This document shows positions 34,301 through 41,639 of a stretch of 64,000 nt of DNA, one piece after another (position 1 is the first letter of the stretch; each line of letters starts with the position of its first letter). The stretch is from contig WNNJ02003214.1 of assembly GCA_012934845.2 (NCBI GenBank), positions 248,001 through 312,000 on the forward strand. Reading direction: 5' to 3'. The notes beneath the pieces are model-generated. The model made no database searches and was not told the origin of the DNA. It worked only from the letters and a program-made list of their open reading frames with translations. Both the position numbers and the translations under genes were made by a program. The DNA is from Pomphorhynchus laevis (Eukaryota > Acanthocephala > Palaeacanthocephala > Echinorhynchida > Pomphorhynchidae).

Positions 34301-35729
34301 TAATACTTGATAGTAACACATTGAAGAGTGAATTCAATGTGTACTTAATACTTCATTATTAATTAAATAGTTTGTAGTAATTTTAATTAACTAATTAAAA
34401 TATTAATTAGTTATTAATATTGATAATTAAAATATTAATATTATTAATTAAAATTTTAATATTAATTTTAATCATTTTATATATTAAGGTGATTATCAAG
34501 GTGATATTAATTACTTTTAAATGAAAAAGTGAAAATTAAATTAAAATTAAATTAAAATCATTAATTTAAATTTAAATAATTCTTAAATTAAAAAGTGATT
34601 AATTAAAGATTTAATAAATCTTTTGATAAATAAAAGGTTTATGAATAACTTAATGATTTTTAAAATCATTAGATTAGTAATTAATGATGTAGAGTAAATT
34701 TAATTTAACGGTTTTGTCTCCAAAAATATCAGGATAGTTTTTCACAATTATGTAAAACCTTTATCATATTAAAATTTGGTTAAACTTATATTAACAGAAA
34801 GTTACAATAATTCTTTGAAAAAAATTCATGCACAATTGTTTTTCAAGATAATAGCATTAAAAAATTGCTATTAAGGCAACATTTCAATGGATGCAAAAAT
34901 AAATATTTAATTTTACAAAATTCTGATCATAAATGCAATTTAAATATTGAAAGCATCTGTAAAGCCATTGAAGATTTAGCAAAGCAAAATATAAAACTCA
35001 CGTCCTGTGTTTAAGGAAAGTCTAAATTACAAAAAAAAAACAGTTGTAAGTTAATACACAAATATAAGTCTTAGACGGGACAATAATAAGTAAATTCGCT
35101 ACGATTTACGGTTTTCTCTAGCTGATTGACATTTGGCTGTCTATACAGTAGTTATAGCTAAGTGATATTATATGGCTTATATTATATATAGTTTTTATGT
35201 ACTAATATTAAGCTGATTCTCAGATGGCATTAACCTGACAACCATCAATTTTAACAAATTGGCAGCATAAATTAAAAATTATCGTGGTACTCATGTAAGC
35301 AGACACAAAACACTTAATTTACTTAAATAGTAGATACTTACCCTTTCTTCGTCATTTTCCATTAAACGAATTCGTTTAGTAGCAAAGGATGTAATCCAAT
35401 CAGAATTTTGGTCATCTTTTGACAGTTCGGATTTGGCTCTTAGCAAAAATAAAAACTATCACTGAATATTAAATTAGTACCTTTCCAAATCTTCCACAGT
35501 TTTTTTCCTAGAGTCAATTCGGTTAAACAACCACGTTATTGTCGAACACAGCAAACACAAACTTTTGCCCTAAGAATTGAAATCCGAATTGTGAGTTTAA
35601 AACAATATATCTGACTACCGTTCCAGTTGGACTCTCAACTATCATTCTGTCACGATTGTTTAAGCCTTCGTAAATTTCTGACATTAGATATTTTTGAGAC
35701 TCATAAGGAGAATACGGAAATCCAAACAT
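7364..35729 (-). CDS. DDX11: DDX11/CHL1-type Fe-S DNA helicase (24 exons)
   Basis: Superfamily 2 5'-3' DNA helicase of the XPD/FANCJ/CHL1 group, known to act in sister-chromatid cohesion and replication-fork repair in the nucleus. Exons in coding order: 35729-35619, 35569-35481, 35438-35342, 33538-33455, 33400-33348, 33306-33267, 33226-33113, 30019-29938, 29894-29836, 29787-29539, 27034-26884, 26839-26727, 26683-26641, 15012-14983, 14932-14843, 14799-14687, 13136-13070, 11741-11644, 11592-11440, 9799-9737, 9687-9605, 9561-9480, 9434-9371, 7536-7364. All phases agree and the sum is 2301 nt, i.e. 766 aa, shorter than human DDX11 (about 900-970 aa). Motifs: Walker A ESPTGTGKS (about 32-40, split by an intron), YYATRTHSQ (about 160-168), four Fe-S cysteines (about 199, 217, 229, 262), IIDEAHNL (about 303-310), IMAGGTM (about 498-504), [16 protein letters not shown] (about 646-661), [11 protein letters not shown] (about 710-720). 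Introns range from about 41 nt to 11.6 kb, and the long ones hold most of the transposons in this window. Every key residue I looked for is present, so the gene looks functional. The donor after 9480 (gtgcaa) is weak. Confidence 0.93.
8413..8430. repeat. 18-bp perfect palindrome
   Basis: tttctgatcgatcagaaa is self-complementary. It lies inside a locally repetitive stretch (8390-8480) of several atcatttc-type words. Possibly a decayed fold-back element; nothing more is visible. Confidence 0.6.
8749..8774. repeat. Short hairpin
   Basis: gtgcttttcaa and ttgaaaagcac are exact reverse complements separated by 4 nt. The preceding 50 bp repeats gaaatat several times. Confidence 0.7.
9970..10143 (+). 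CDS. Small ORF of 57 codons, unknown
   Basis: An ATG-started open frame, antisense to DDX11 in its 9800-11439 intron. The product starts [13 protein letters not shown] and ends with a lysine/threonine-rich tail ([10 protein letters not shown]). Composition is more even than the AT-rich surroundings. No domain is recognised. It may be a relic of an inserted gene or an element. Weak call. Confidence 0.2.
   Translation: MSYSIEETLMGEVSDSSLKHVYFSESWQFHITVSLRDEQTKKSIMTKAKTQKKTCKT
10150..11439. other. DDX11 intron, no gene seen
   Basis: AT-rich intron sequence. It has a short local repeat of tacttggatgtataaagcaa at about 11275-11345 (three imperfect copies). No element family is recognised. Confidence 0.5.
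11862..11961. repeat. 34-bp fold-back with 32-nt loop in a DDX11 intron
   Basis: The arm 11862-11895 and the arm 11928-11961 are reverse complements with two mismatches in 34 bp. The core gcatcgagaggaataataa is perfect. The size and loop resemble a long small-RNA precursor or a minimal fold-back transposon. No flanking target duplication was identified. Confidence 0.8.
12612..12893 (-). CDS. Lysine-rich 93-residue ORF nested in a DDX11 intron
   Basis: An intronless ATG-to-stop frame with much more even base composition than its surroundings. It begins [18 protein letters not shown] and contains [10 protein letters not shown] and EKTKKKEE; nearly a third of the residues are lysine or arginine, with acidic residues near the C-terminus. 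It is probably disordered and possibly nuclear. It lies on the same strand as DDX11 between exons 13070 and 11741. About 50 bp beyond its stop the coding strand has a long A-rich tract (complement of 12520-12562), which would fit a retroposed copy. No family is recognised. Overlapping + frames are shadows of this one. Confidence 0.45.
   Translation of the reverse strand: MRKSKSDRKRSKRVGRKENMNGKSASSEKNDIKRKKKIIESEQPKKDAKVETVNGKKSSFGNPIEKTKKKEEVMKPLTMADNEETETIEGAKH
13137..14516. other. DDX11 intron, no gene seen
   Basis: AT-rich with a simple (t)taattaat tract near 13795-13850. No coding or element signal. Confidence 0.5.
14517..14639 (-). ncRNA. Decayed hammerhead-like fold-back
   Basis: Outer arms of about 30 bp (14517-14550 and 14608-14639) are nearly complementary and include gcaggatcaa and its complement. 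On the minus strand the centre (14580-14549) aligns with the hammerhead cores found elsewhere in this window: CTAATGATGAT, then GAAGT, then GGAATATT in place of the usual CTGANGA and CGAAATATH. Two core positions differ, so it is probably inactive. Confidence 0.5.
15961..16044 (+). ncRNA. Hammerhead-like fold-back with extended stem I
   Basis: The arms ggagctggatcaa (15961-15973) and ttgatccagctcc (16032-16044) are perfect complements, placed where stem I of a type I hammerhead would be. Between them lie CTAAAGA (15979-15985), a stem II hairpin gctaac/gttagc and GAAATATC (16003-16010). One core base differs (A for G in CTGANGA), which should inactivate cleavage. It lies antisense within the 11.6-kb DDX11 intron. 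Confidence 0.6.
16045..17647. other. DDX11 intron, AT-rich
   Basis: No gene seen. The words taactgagtctacgtatt (16538 onward) and ataactgagcctgggt (about 17300) recur beside Penelope-like end blocks elsewhere, so decayed Penelope-like non-coding sequence is likely here. Confidence 0.45.
17648..17975 (+). repeat. Two copies of a Penelope-associated end block
   Basis: Copies at about 17648-17724 and 17850-17975 share ttgactaataaataacag, acgatgtatca and caaactgctatg or gaaactgctatg. The second continues with atcaggtttcaaccc. Related blocks occur at 18728-18850 (+), 20125-20212 (-), 40880-41020 (-) and 60530-60612 (+). At 40.9 kb the block abuts a Penelope-like ORF start, so it is probably the 5' or long-terminal-repeat region of that family. 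Confidence 0.65.
18060..18600 (-). mobile_element. Penelope-like element fragment (RT C-terminal region)
   Basis: The minus-strand translation contains [19 protein letters not shown] and [10 protein letters not shown], the segment after the RT palm that recurs at 20.4-20.65 kb. A second decayed piece of the same region follows at about 18340-18545. Broken and AT-drifted. Confidence 0.75.
18728..18960 (+). repeat. Penelope-associated end block followed by palindromes
   Basis: The end block (18728-18850) is followed by two palindromes: ttcttctgattaat around 18865-18897, and aatatactttgtatc with its complement around 18917-18953. The word tacaaagtatatt recurs at 20401, next to another Penelope fragment. 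Confidence 0.55.
18961..19845. other. DDX11 intron, no gene seen
   Basis: AT-rich. A small local repeat of tctttaat/cattactttaatgtcttt words lies at 19330-19410. No coding or RNA gene signal. Confidence 0.45.
19846..19996 (-). mobile_element. GC-rich transposon fragment
   Basis: A sharply GC-richer block of about 150 bp. On the minus strand it contains ctcagcactggcttagga followed by ctggccatggcgg. A related stretch (ctcagcacgggcttgggacc) occurs on the plus strand at 53479-53498, so this is a dispersed repeat, probably a LINE 5' region. The family was not determined. Confidence 0.5.
20125..20212 (-). repeat. Penelope-associated end block (minus)
   Basis: Reverse-orientation copy of the end block: on the minus strand tcaatttttatgagttgag leads into a diverged aataaatgatgtat and catcagaaag. 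Confidence 0.55.
20386..20980 (-). mobile_element. Penelope-like RT fragment, copy 1
   Basis: The minus-strand frames show [18 protein letters not shown] (RT catalytic YIDD), [21 protein letters not shown] and, further on, [19 protein letters not shown] and [14 protein letters not shown]. This order and the D-G-F-Y-L-D-M-N motif are typical of Penelope-like elements. Truncated at both ends, with frame breaks. Confidence 0.85.
20990..21539 (-). mobile_element. Penelope-like RT fragment, copy 2
   Basis: A 132-codon open stretch (21539-21141) contains [54 protein letters not shown] and VYLDMNIKL, i.e. RT palm motifs around the catalytic YIDD. It abuts the palindromic pair of hammerhead cores at 21.51-21.59 kb. 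Its downstream part (to 20990) repeats the segment also seen in copy 1. Confidence 0.87.
21514..21545 (-). ncRNA. Hammerhead ribozyme core, minus strand
   Basis: Read on the minus strand: CTGAAGA (21545-21539), stem II gctaac/gttagc closed by an aaag loop, then GAAATATC (21521-21514). This matches the minimal type I hammerhead described in Penelope-like elements (CUGANGA, stem II, GAAA, a one- to two-base-pair stem III and UH). The self-complementary AUAU of stem III suggests cleavage as a dimer. All core bases look intact. Confidence 0.72.
21561..21592 (+). ncRNA. Hammerhead ribozyme core, plus strand
   Basis: CTGAAGA (21561-21567), stem II gctaa/ttagc with a tagagg-type loop, and GAAATATC (21585-21592). 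Core bases are intact. It faces the minus-strand core 16 bp away. Confidence 0.7.
21700..22060 (-). mobile_element. Penelope-like RT N-terminal fragment, copy A
   Basis: The minus-strand translation contains [21 protein letters not shown] and [18 protein letters not shown], the first RT motif of Penelope-like elements and the following segment. Frames are broken. Confidence 0.75.
22196..22561 (-). mobile_element. Penelope-like RT N-terminal fragment, copy B
   Basis: A 121-codon stretch contains [20 protein letters not shown] and [17 protein letters not shown]. The TYDFSTLYT motif is the hallmark first RT motif of Penelope-like elements. It ends exactly where the 22.56-kb LINE ORF1 starts on the other strand, so the LINE probably inserted into this Penelope copy. 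Confidence 0.82.
22561..23700 (+). CDS. LINE ORF1, Gag-like zinc-knuckle protein (379 aa)
   Basis: An intact ATG-to-stop frame. The N-terminal half has no recognised motif. Cysteine-rich knuckles lie at about residues 225-280: [14 protein letters not shown], then a CGVC…C segment, then [16 protein letters not shown] basic tail follows. ORF1 proteins of this type bind element RNA and form the ribonucleoprotein. The stop is about 140 bp before the ORF2 start. Confidence 0.88.
   Translation: MIKDQKKFSYLDTTLQDTQMFPGNNGPTPDCNKEVKVLSIFNSGSTKQVSDFSIVVNSEKGELPPIQKLHNLAFITSSKPVEKHHLFNIFLRNFVLDYPERVVFNNLKILTNSIIVSFATHELMRAYQKYFEKFLSQLGTLDLKSIQATLKMNNFPSFLESADLEKLKKIFKLSSVRPLRSKSGEALPVAFATCDLDNGHILCSNSLNPFIGYNIRFTLIESNNWTFPHCNCCHKWGHWASNCKEEKRCGVCSNTMCSSLLSDNRCVVNPHCNNCGGDHPAWSRRCRLFKEYRNRHISASPSNKTFSKVTSDLNTIGRMSNKDILYLLDTTKKTILSQIQQMMAPLLGAFLAAPSIPAAADIPKSKKRGASARTVPLLR
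23841..26299 (+). pseudogene. LINE ORF2 (endonuclease + reverse transcriptase), lightly broken
   Basis: Reading from ATG 23841, the frame meets stops at about 23976, 24837, 24870 and 25770, and continues in another frame from about 25829 to 26299. Domains in order: endonuclease ([19 protein letters not shown]), linker, RT fingers ([17 protein letters not shown]), [13 protein letters not shown], catalytic YADDT (about 25698) and a C-terminal segment with [14 protein letters not shown]. The family normally encodes one protein of roughly 800-900 residues. The copy is not autonomous as it stands. Confidence 0.85.
27035..27920. other. DDX11 intron, AT-rich, local duplication
   Basis: The word acaccacgccaacatcatgc (about 27059) recurs at about 27291 (acactacgccaacatcatgc), each followed by gatc(a/g)aattatcatcgtat, so a segment of about 35 bp is duplicated 232 bp apart. 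No gene seen. Confidence 0.5.
27925..28600 (+). mobile_element. CR1/L2-like LINE 3' fragments (two partial copies)
   Basis: The first piece starts cactacaacgcatcgtaaac (about 27940). The second (about 28195-28570) repeats the region and reaches LLHVPNYS and PLSWNHLP, the C-terminal end of the RT protein also seen at 51.4-51.9 kb. Frames are broken. It lies in a DDX11 intron, antisense to the gene. Confidence 0.8.
29159..29189 (-). ncRNA. Hammerhead ribozyme core in a DDX11 intron, sense strand
   Basis: Minus strand: CTGATGA (29189-29183), stem II ggtgac/gtcaac (one mismatch, gta loop) and GAAATATA (29166-29159). The core bases are intact; stem I is not clear. It lies on the transcribed strand of DDX11 between exons 29539 and 27034, so it would be present in the unspliced transcript. 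Confidence 0.55.
30020..31389. other. DDX11 intron, no gene seen
   Basis: AT-rich intron between exons 33113 and 30019. No coding exon or element recognised in this part. Confidence 0.5.
31390..31790 (-). mobile_element. Decayed LINE fragment (RT C-terminal region)
   Basis: The minus-strand translation reads [14 protein letters not shown], then [20 protein letters not shown], then [19 protein letters not shown], i.e. the order found after the RT catalytic domain in CR1/Jockey-type LINEs. Several frame breaks. A shorter second copy of part of it is at about 32040-32130. Confidence 0.6.
32040..32160 (-). repeat. Partial duplicate of the 31.6-31.75 kb LINE piece
   Basis: gcagagaaaacgcacct (32087 onward) and atagtggataactatttatc match gcagagaaaacgtacccct and atagtggataactatttatc within 31570-31760, with the two blocks in a different order. 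The copies are rearranged fragments of one LINE. Confidence 0.7.
32161..33112. other. DDX11 intron, no gene seen
   Basis: AT-rich sequence with short open frames only, none with coding character. Confidence 0.5.
33539..35341. other. DDX11 intron, no gene seen
   Basis: Intron between exons 35342 and 33538. AT-rich; a local duplication of ttgattac / ccaaaaatatcaggatag occurs at 34225-34245 and 34719-34737. The exon phases on both sides (0 and 0) allow direct joining. Confidence 0.5.
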
Positions 35730-35946
35730 TTGTAAATATCTGCAACTTTAATTCAAAATATTCGATCTCAACAAAGCAATTAATTCGGATTCAAAGTATT
35801 CATTTGACGGCTACATGTAAATCAGTTTGTACAAAAATGTAATTTTTTATCAGTAGATAAAACCTGCCAAATTTAACGGAATTTGTGAGAACTTGTTCTT
35901 GACATACTGCTGATGCTTTACAGAAACGAAGAAAGTGAGCAAAAAC

Positions 35947-36027
35947 GTTTTATTCCAAAACAACTTTTGTAATTTCTGAAAGATGATAACAGAAGCTATC
36001 GAAATATTTTGGCTTTTTTGGAATAAA
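35947..36027 (+). ncRNA. Decayed hammerhead-like fold-back upstream of DDX11
   Basis: The arms ttttattccaaaa (35948-35960) and ttttttggaataaa (36014-36027) pair in the stem I position. Between them lie CTGAAAGA (one base longer than CTGANGA), a short gata/tatc stem II and GAAATATT (36001-36008). It has the same layout as the 16.0-kb element and lies about 220 bp upstream of the DDX11 start codon, so it could fall in the promoter. Confidence 0.5.
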
Positions 36028-37300
36028 TTTCCTGTAAATTGATTTTAAAAAGCAGGCAATTTAATGTCAAAAGACTTTTCCAAAGATTTACAAACGACTT
36101 AAACAAGTGATGTTTCAAAGCACATAACTAATGATAATAAAAATATTAACCTTAATAAAATAATTAAATTAATATAATGAATTAGTAAGTCATTAATTTA
36201 TTTTAATTAATTAAATTAATTAATAATTAATTAATTAGACGGTGAGAGTTGTGACGATAAGTCACATCAGTAAAGGAATAAGTACTTGAGATGTAGTATC
36301 TCTCGTACTATAAACGCCAAAAATCTTATTCACTTCACAGCTGAATGAATATCAGTCCAAACGAATCTAATTCATTCAACGTTAAGCATATCTTATAAAA
36401 ATAAAAAATCTACATTAAATTTTATATGCAATTAGTTGGCTGCAATTTGCAAAATTTGTAGATTCGTTTGAGTAAAGAGATGTTTGAAGGTAGGAGCCTT
36501 AATCTGTGAAATGATCTGTGTTATTAATTTCAGTTTATTCTTAATCTCTCTGCTACTATTTCTATAAATTTATAGTATATTTAATGCTGCCCATTTTAAA
36601 CTTCGCTACTTTTATCGCAGCATGGTTTGAATACATCGAAAGATACAAAGTCATTTAGAACAAAGTCCACAATTTTTCGCATTATTAATCCCGAATCAAA
36701 GCGATTTTTAACGGTTAGATAAGATTTAACATTCTGGGCCAAAATGTTCAAAATGTTCAAAGCCTTCGTAAATTAAGATTATTTGGCAAAAATATTTGAT
36801 ACTATGGACCTTCCATATTTCTATTGCCGGTAGAACAATTCGATTAATATTAATTCGTTAATTATTAATCATATTCATAATCATTGTCAAAATTAAAAGC
36901 CATTCCAAGCAAACAAAATGAAAAATTTTCTTTCAATGTTTCGACATCAAGTTTGTATCCTGATCAAGAATTGTAACCAGTTGAATAATCAACCTGATTA
37001 ATGTTAAAAAATCAACAATTTAGAAACAACAATTTACAAATTTTTCAACTTTCACTCGCTGGGAAGGGCTTTTAATTTTGACAATGATTATGAATATATA
37101 AATAAGAAAAATTAAAGACAACGAATAAGAACTTTTTAATAAGAACATTTTTTCAAAAAATGATTTCAAGAAACTTTTTTGTGAGCATTTTTTGGGTAAT
37201 TAACGATATACTTATTCTAATACAAAGAAAAATAGAGCAATAAAAATACAGGAAATGAAATCACAGGTCAATTTAAATATTTTTCGATGGTTTTATCGCC
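36028..37300. other. Intergenic, no gene seen
   Basis: AT-rich region upstream of DDX11. No coding exon, RNA gene or clear element. Confidence 0.5.
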
Positions 37301-39660
37301 TATCGCATCCATAATGCAAGCAACGCTTCCTTGCTAGACAGGTAGCTACCAACTCCTGCACAGCTTGTTGTCCTTCTCGACATTCTACACAGGCGTGCGA
37401 TATAGGTTTTGGTTACTGGGCCGTATACAACACATGTTTCGATTGTCACCGGCTGTATATTCATTGATTGATGCATTTATATTTTGCGGTTTTCCGTGTT
37501 TCGGTGAGTCCTGCCATCTATCCAGCACCGACGACAGCATGCATAGCGTAGCTAGCGGTTATGGTGTTTGGATAAGTGTAGTCCCACACCAAATGAAAGC
37601 CGCATGTCTATGGCACTAACGAACAACCATCGGGATGCTTGTCATCGTAACGCGCAATGCCGCTCGGCTCTAATCGGAATGATATTTCAGCGCTACAGTG
37701 CGTTTATTGCAGCAGCTTGTTTATCTTTCTATGACGAGCGTGTCTTGCCTTGTTTGCAGTCTAGTGTGTTATGCCCGAACGCATTTGACTTGTCACCACA
37801 ACCACATGTGAACTCTTTAGCGATAGGAACTCCCAGTAGCATGTCATTCGATATTGTGAAAGTCGTGTTTTCCATGCGGGTAGCAACCGCTGTAATCGGC
37901 AATGCATAATAATACAAATTTATTTAACGTGGCAAATGTGTGCCAGCTGCACGCATAATATAGACTTCATATTCTGATGTAGACACAGTGAACAAATGAG
38001 ATCTGTCCATTGTCGTTACGCAGTTCTATAGAATAAATTAAAATGTGGAGACCTGTCGTGGCTCGGTCCATCGTCTTTGAGTATTTAGGTCCAATGGAAC
38101 CGAAGAGAAAGGACATGACAGCTATTGTTCAATCGTAATGACGAAAAGCGGAACCGCCCTATCATATCGTTTTGTCTCAGGACAGAATGTTCTCTGTACA
38201 AATAAACAGAATGCTGTAATGGCAGTTTTGCTAGCAAGGTATATTCAAATCCCACCGAGATTGATAGGTAGAGTTGCATGGGACCAGACATGTTCGGTTA
38301 ACCATAAGTTCAGAAAGCTCGACAGTATAGAAATCAAATCACCATCGTGATTATTAAATCGGCTGATCAGAAATTAAGGACAGCATCGGAGTAGGTACGA
38401 CATTTTAGGAAGGCCAGGGTACCAACGTAGAAGACACAAAAAGTCCTGATGGGCTATACAGGAAAGGCGTTCTCGTCCTTAGCGTTACTCATCTGTTGAT
38501 CAGTCCACTCTGGCGTCCAGCTATATCATAGTTTCGCCGAAGCACACTCCTAGCAAATAGCATCTTCAGACTCCACGAGTACAGCATCCAGTAGGATCGA
38601 TTGAAGAATACTCTGAACGGCTGGATCATGGAAGATGATCTCGCATTTAGTGATATTAGGTTTTAGTCTTATAGAAGCGGCACTCTTAGATATCAATGGA
38701 TGTTCCTCACCAAGGTCATACGTCCCGTAATTGTACCGTCATCGGGATACCAGACGGATAGGCTAGAAGCACATGAAGCCGCCAAATTTTTAATAGCTAG
38801 CAAACCAGGAAGGCACCGAGAAAGTCTCCTTGTCGAACGTCTTCCTCTGACCAGATTTGCCGGTTTTCCATACAGAAGACTTGGTTGATCGTAGCATGCT
38901 CGCACTATCGGTAGAATGGCTGAACTATACCACTGTAAACAGTTTAAAACTGCATTAACGAATCCGTGATTATCGGATAATCCGATGCGGCAAAAAGTGC
39001 TCAGCCAAAGTTTCGGTAACAGACGAACTCACTATTCTCGAAACTAAGCGTTTCAAAACGCATTCGATTGCAATTAGCCTGATTTCGCATGTCCTCTTCC
39101 GTGTAGGAATGAGGCATGCTCCACGGAAGTACATACTTACGTCGTGTGAAACTGACCCAGTCAGTACCAAACGAGAAAATTTGCATAGGTTTTCGACCAA
39201 TTTTTTCCTATAGACCCTGCTTGATGGGCCCCTCAGATCCTTTAGATGGAGTGGTGTCAAGCTGTCAGCACATCCGATGAAGCATTAGGAAAAGAGCGGA
39301 TAGCCCGTACAATCGCCTAAAACGTAACCATTGGTAGATCACAAAGACGTTGAGCCGGAATGGCAGCTTGTCAATGTACTAAGACGACAATGATCACCGT
39401 TGGATCACTAGTTGACTTTCGGGCTGGATGCTTCTCATAAAGCTGGTCAAACATGGTATCATGAAGCTGAACAACCTGATAGCTGCTTCTGAGTAACCGC
39501 ATTGCCCCACAAATGTCACCATCTTTTAACTTATCGGATACACGTCTACGCATCCACTCATCAGGTGATGTATCACTGCGTGTTGAATGATTTTTCGCCT
39601 AACAAGATCTGAATCGCTGCGAGTGTCGGATTTTAGCGTCATGTTGTATCAAAAATAGAA
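37300..39660 (-). mobile_element. Broken reverse transcriptase element in a GC-richer island
   Basis: Minus-strand pieces in order: RRVSDKLKDGDICGAMRLL (about 39550), HLKDLRGPSS and KLVENLCKFSRLVLTG (about 39250), CLIPTRKRTCEIRLIAIE (about 39120), EEDVRQGDFLG, SLSVWYPDDGTITGR (about 38750) and INLGGI near 38260. This is the order of the RT family with a KLxDGDxxGAxRLL leader, RPIAIG-like fingers and a WYLDDG catalytic box, here WYPDDG. Many frame breaks, so it is an old copy. The clade was not assigned. Composition is clearly GC-richer than both flanks. Confidence 0.7.
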
Positions 39661-40110
39661 ACAATACCTGTGAGAATAATGTTGTTCCACAACCAGAAGA
39701 ATTTCAGCTCTCAGATGCAACCAAGTTAAATTAAAAACATTTAATGCAAGTGGCGGCATGAAAAATTGTGATCCGGCAAGCGGATCACACACATAGGGTA
39801 GGTTTCTAGTAGATCGTTAAAATACAATCGCCTAGCAAAAGTAATATACAGAAATGTATATATCTACACACTGGAGCAGCCAGCCTAGTGTATGAACGTT
39901 GTATCGCGATACAGACGTTCTAAGTTCAAATACAATCAGCACCAGTGTACGTAGTAAGCAGATAATAAAGGTCGAAACGTGAAATGTAGGTCTGAGTCAG
40001 TAGCTGATGAGACCCATCCAGGCTGATTAGTAGCGTCCTGCTGTATTAATAATAGGAACAATATCTTTTAGGATAATGTCATGCCATAACCAGAAGTATG
40101 TAATATTCCA
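39641..40110. repeat. Direct repeat of about 60 bp flanking a 340-bp spacer
   Basis: tgttgtatcaaaaatagaaa (39641 onward) through caaccagaagaatt, and tgctgtattaataataggaa (40040 onward) through taaccagaagtatg, are diverged copies. They lie beyond the 5' side of the minus-strand RT element and may be part of it. Confidence 0.6.
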
Positions 40111-40649
40111 AGAATAGTCAATCAAATATTAGTTGAATATTGACAAATATTAGTTAGTAGAGAAATGTAATTAGTGATATGTTTTAAGCTTAAATAAATC
40201 AATAATACCTAATATTTTTACAAATAAAGAAATTACAATATTTTTTATGTATCATAAAATTTAACATTTTTAAATTGAATTTTCCAGTATCCTGTATATG
40301 AACATTTTTAAAACATTTCATGCATTAGTCCAGTTTTGTTTGATTACATCCATTTGTTGAATATATTTCCTTACATCCGTCCGTCTGCACCTGCGTGTTC
40401 AAATCAATTTATCATTTGTTTAATGACCTTGTCTAAAGGACGATCCTCATGCAAATTGTGATTAGATTTATCAAAATAACTTTATTGCCACTTTTCAGCT
40501 TGACAGTGTAAATTACTATTATTTTATCAAATAATAGTAATTATTTGATGATTATTAATCTTTTATTATCTTGTAATTATTAATTTTAATCGATTTTATC
40601 AAACTAAAGTGTTTTATAAGACAAGAGTATTATCTGGCGTTGCCACTTA

Positions 40650-41480
40650 AAATTATTTTATTCCTTAAAGATTTTATGTAATTTGGGCAACTTTTTATTA
40701 TAAATAAGAAGCATCAATAGTTTTATTTTATATGCTATCATTATATATAGACTTAAATAAAAAATTCCATATTTTATATAAGGAATAACCAAATATCTTT
40801 TGCAGTTTAGGGAATCCAACAGTTTTTCTTTTAACATTATTACTTTTGTGGTATGTATACCACAATTTTTAGCGTTTATTTGGCTTGCTGCTATATTAGA
40901 TAGAGGATTAAGGGCCGAAACCTGGTAGCATACCAATTCCTTCTGATGACCTCTAATCCTTATACTGATACAACGTCTGTTATTTATTAGTCAATTCATA
41001 AAAATTGCCTTTTATTTTAAATTTTTAATTTTAACTTGATATAAGTTATGTAAAATCTTATAACAATTATTTATAATTATTTATTATCTAATTATTCAAT
41101 TTTGAATTATTAAATTGTATAAAATCTTATATAATTATTTATTATGCATAATTACTTATTATTTTCATAATATTAAACTTATAAAATTTAATATTATTAA
41201 ATTATAAAATTGAATTATTAAATTTTGATTTTGCATTATTGTTTTAATTTTATTATTATATTAAACTCGTATACTTAGTTAGCGTATTTAATGGTTCATT
41301 TATAACCCATAATTTATCAGTTTCGATATGCTATTATTATATATAAACTTCTTAAATAAAGAATTCAATTTTTTATTCACATAAGGAATTCCTAAATATT
41401 TTTTCGATACTTAATTTTGGTTTAGCAACTAATACTGATTTACCTTTCTTAGATATTTTAGATTTAAAGATTTTGATGAA
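40650..41480 (-). mobile_element. Penelope-like element, 5' end and N-terminal coding region
   Basis: The minus strand starts with the end block (41020-40880: taacagacgttgtatca, gattagaggtcatcag) and runs into an open 92-codon frame (40936-40658) with IAASQINAKNCGIHTTKVIM and LDSLNCKRYLVIPYIKYGIF. A second diverged copy of the N-terminal region follows at about 41480-41340. The gctaactaag-type outer word lies at about 41275. The words shared with the 41.9-kb plus-strand copy confirm it as a repeat. Confidence 0.65.
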
Positions 41481-41639
41481 ATTAATCAAATTAAAAGTTT
41501 ACAAAAAAATTGGATTTGCTTTTTAAAATTCTTATTTTCATAAAATCGTTAATTGCATCGGCAATAAGTCATTTTAATTGATTAAAATGATTAATCCCAT
41601 TTATAAATGATTAATTTATATAAAATATAAAATACTGGT

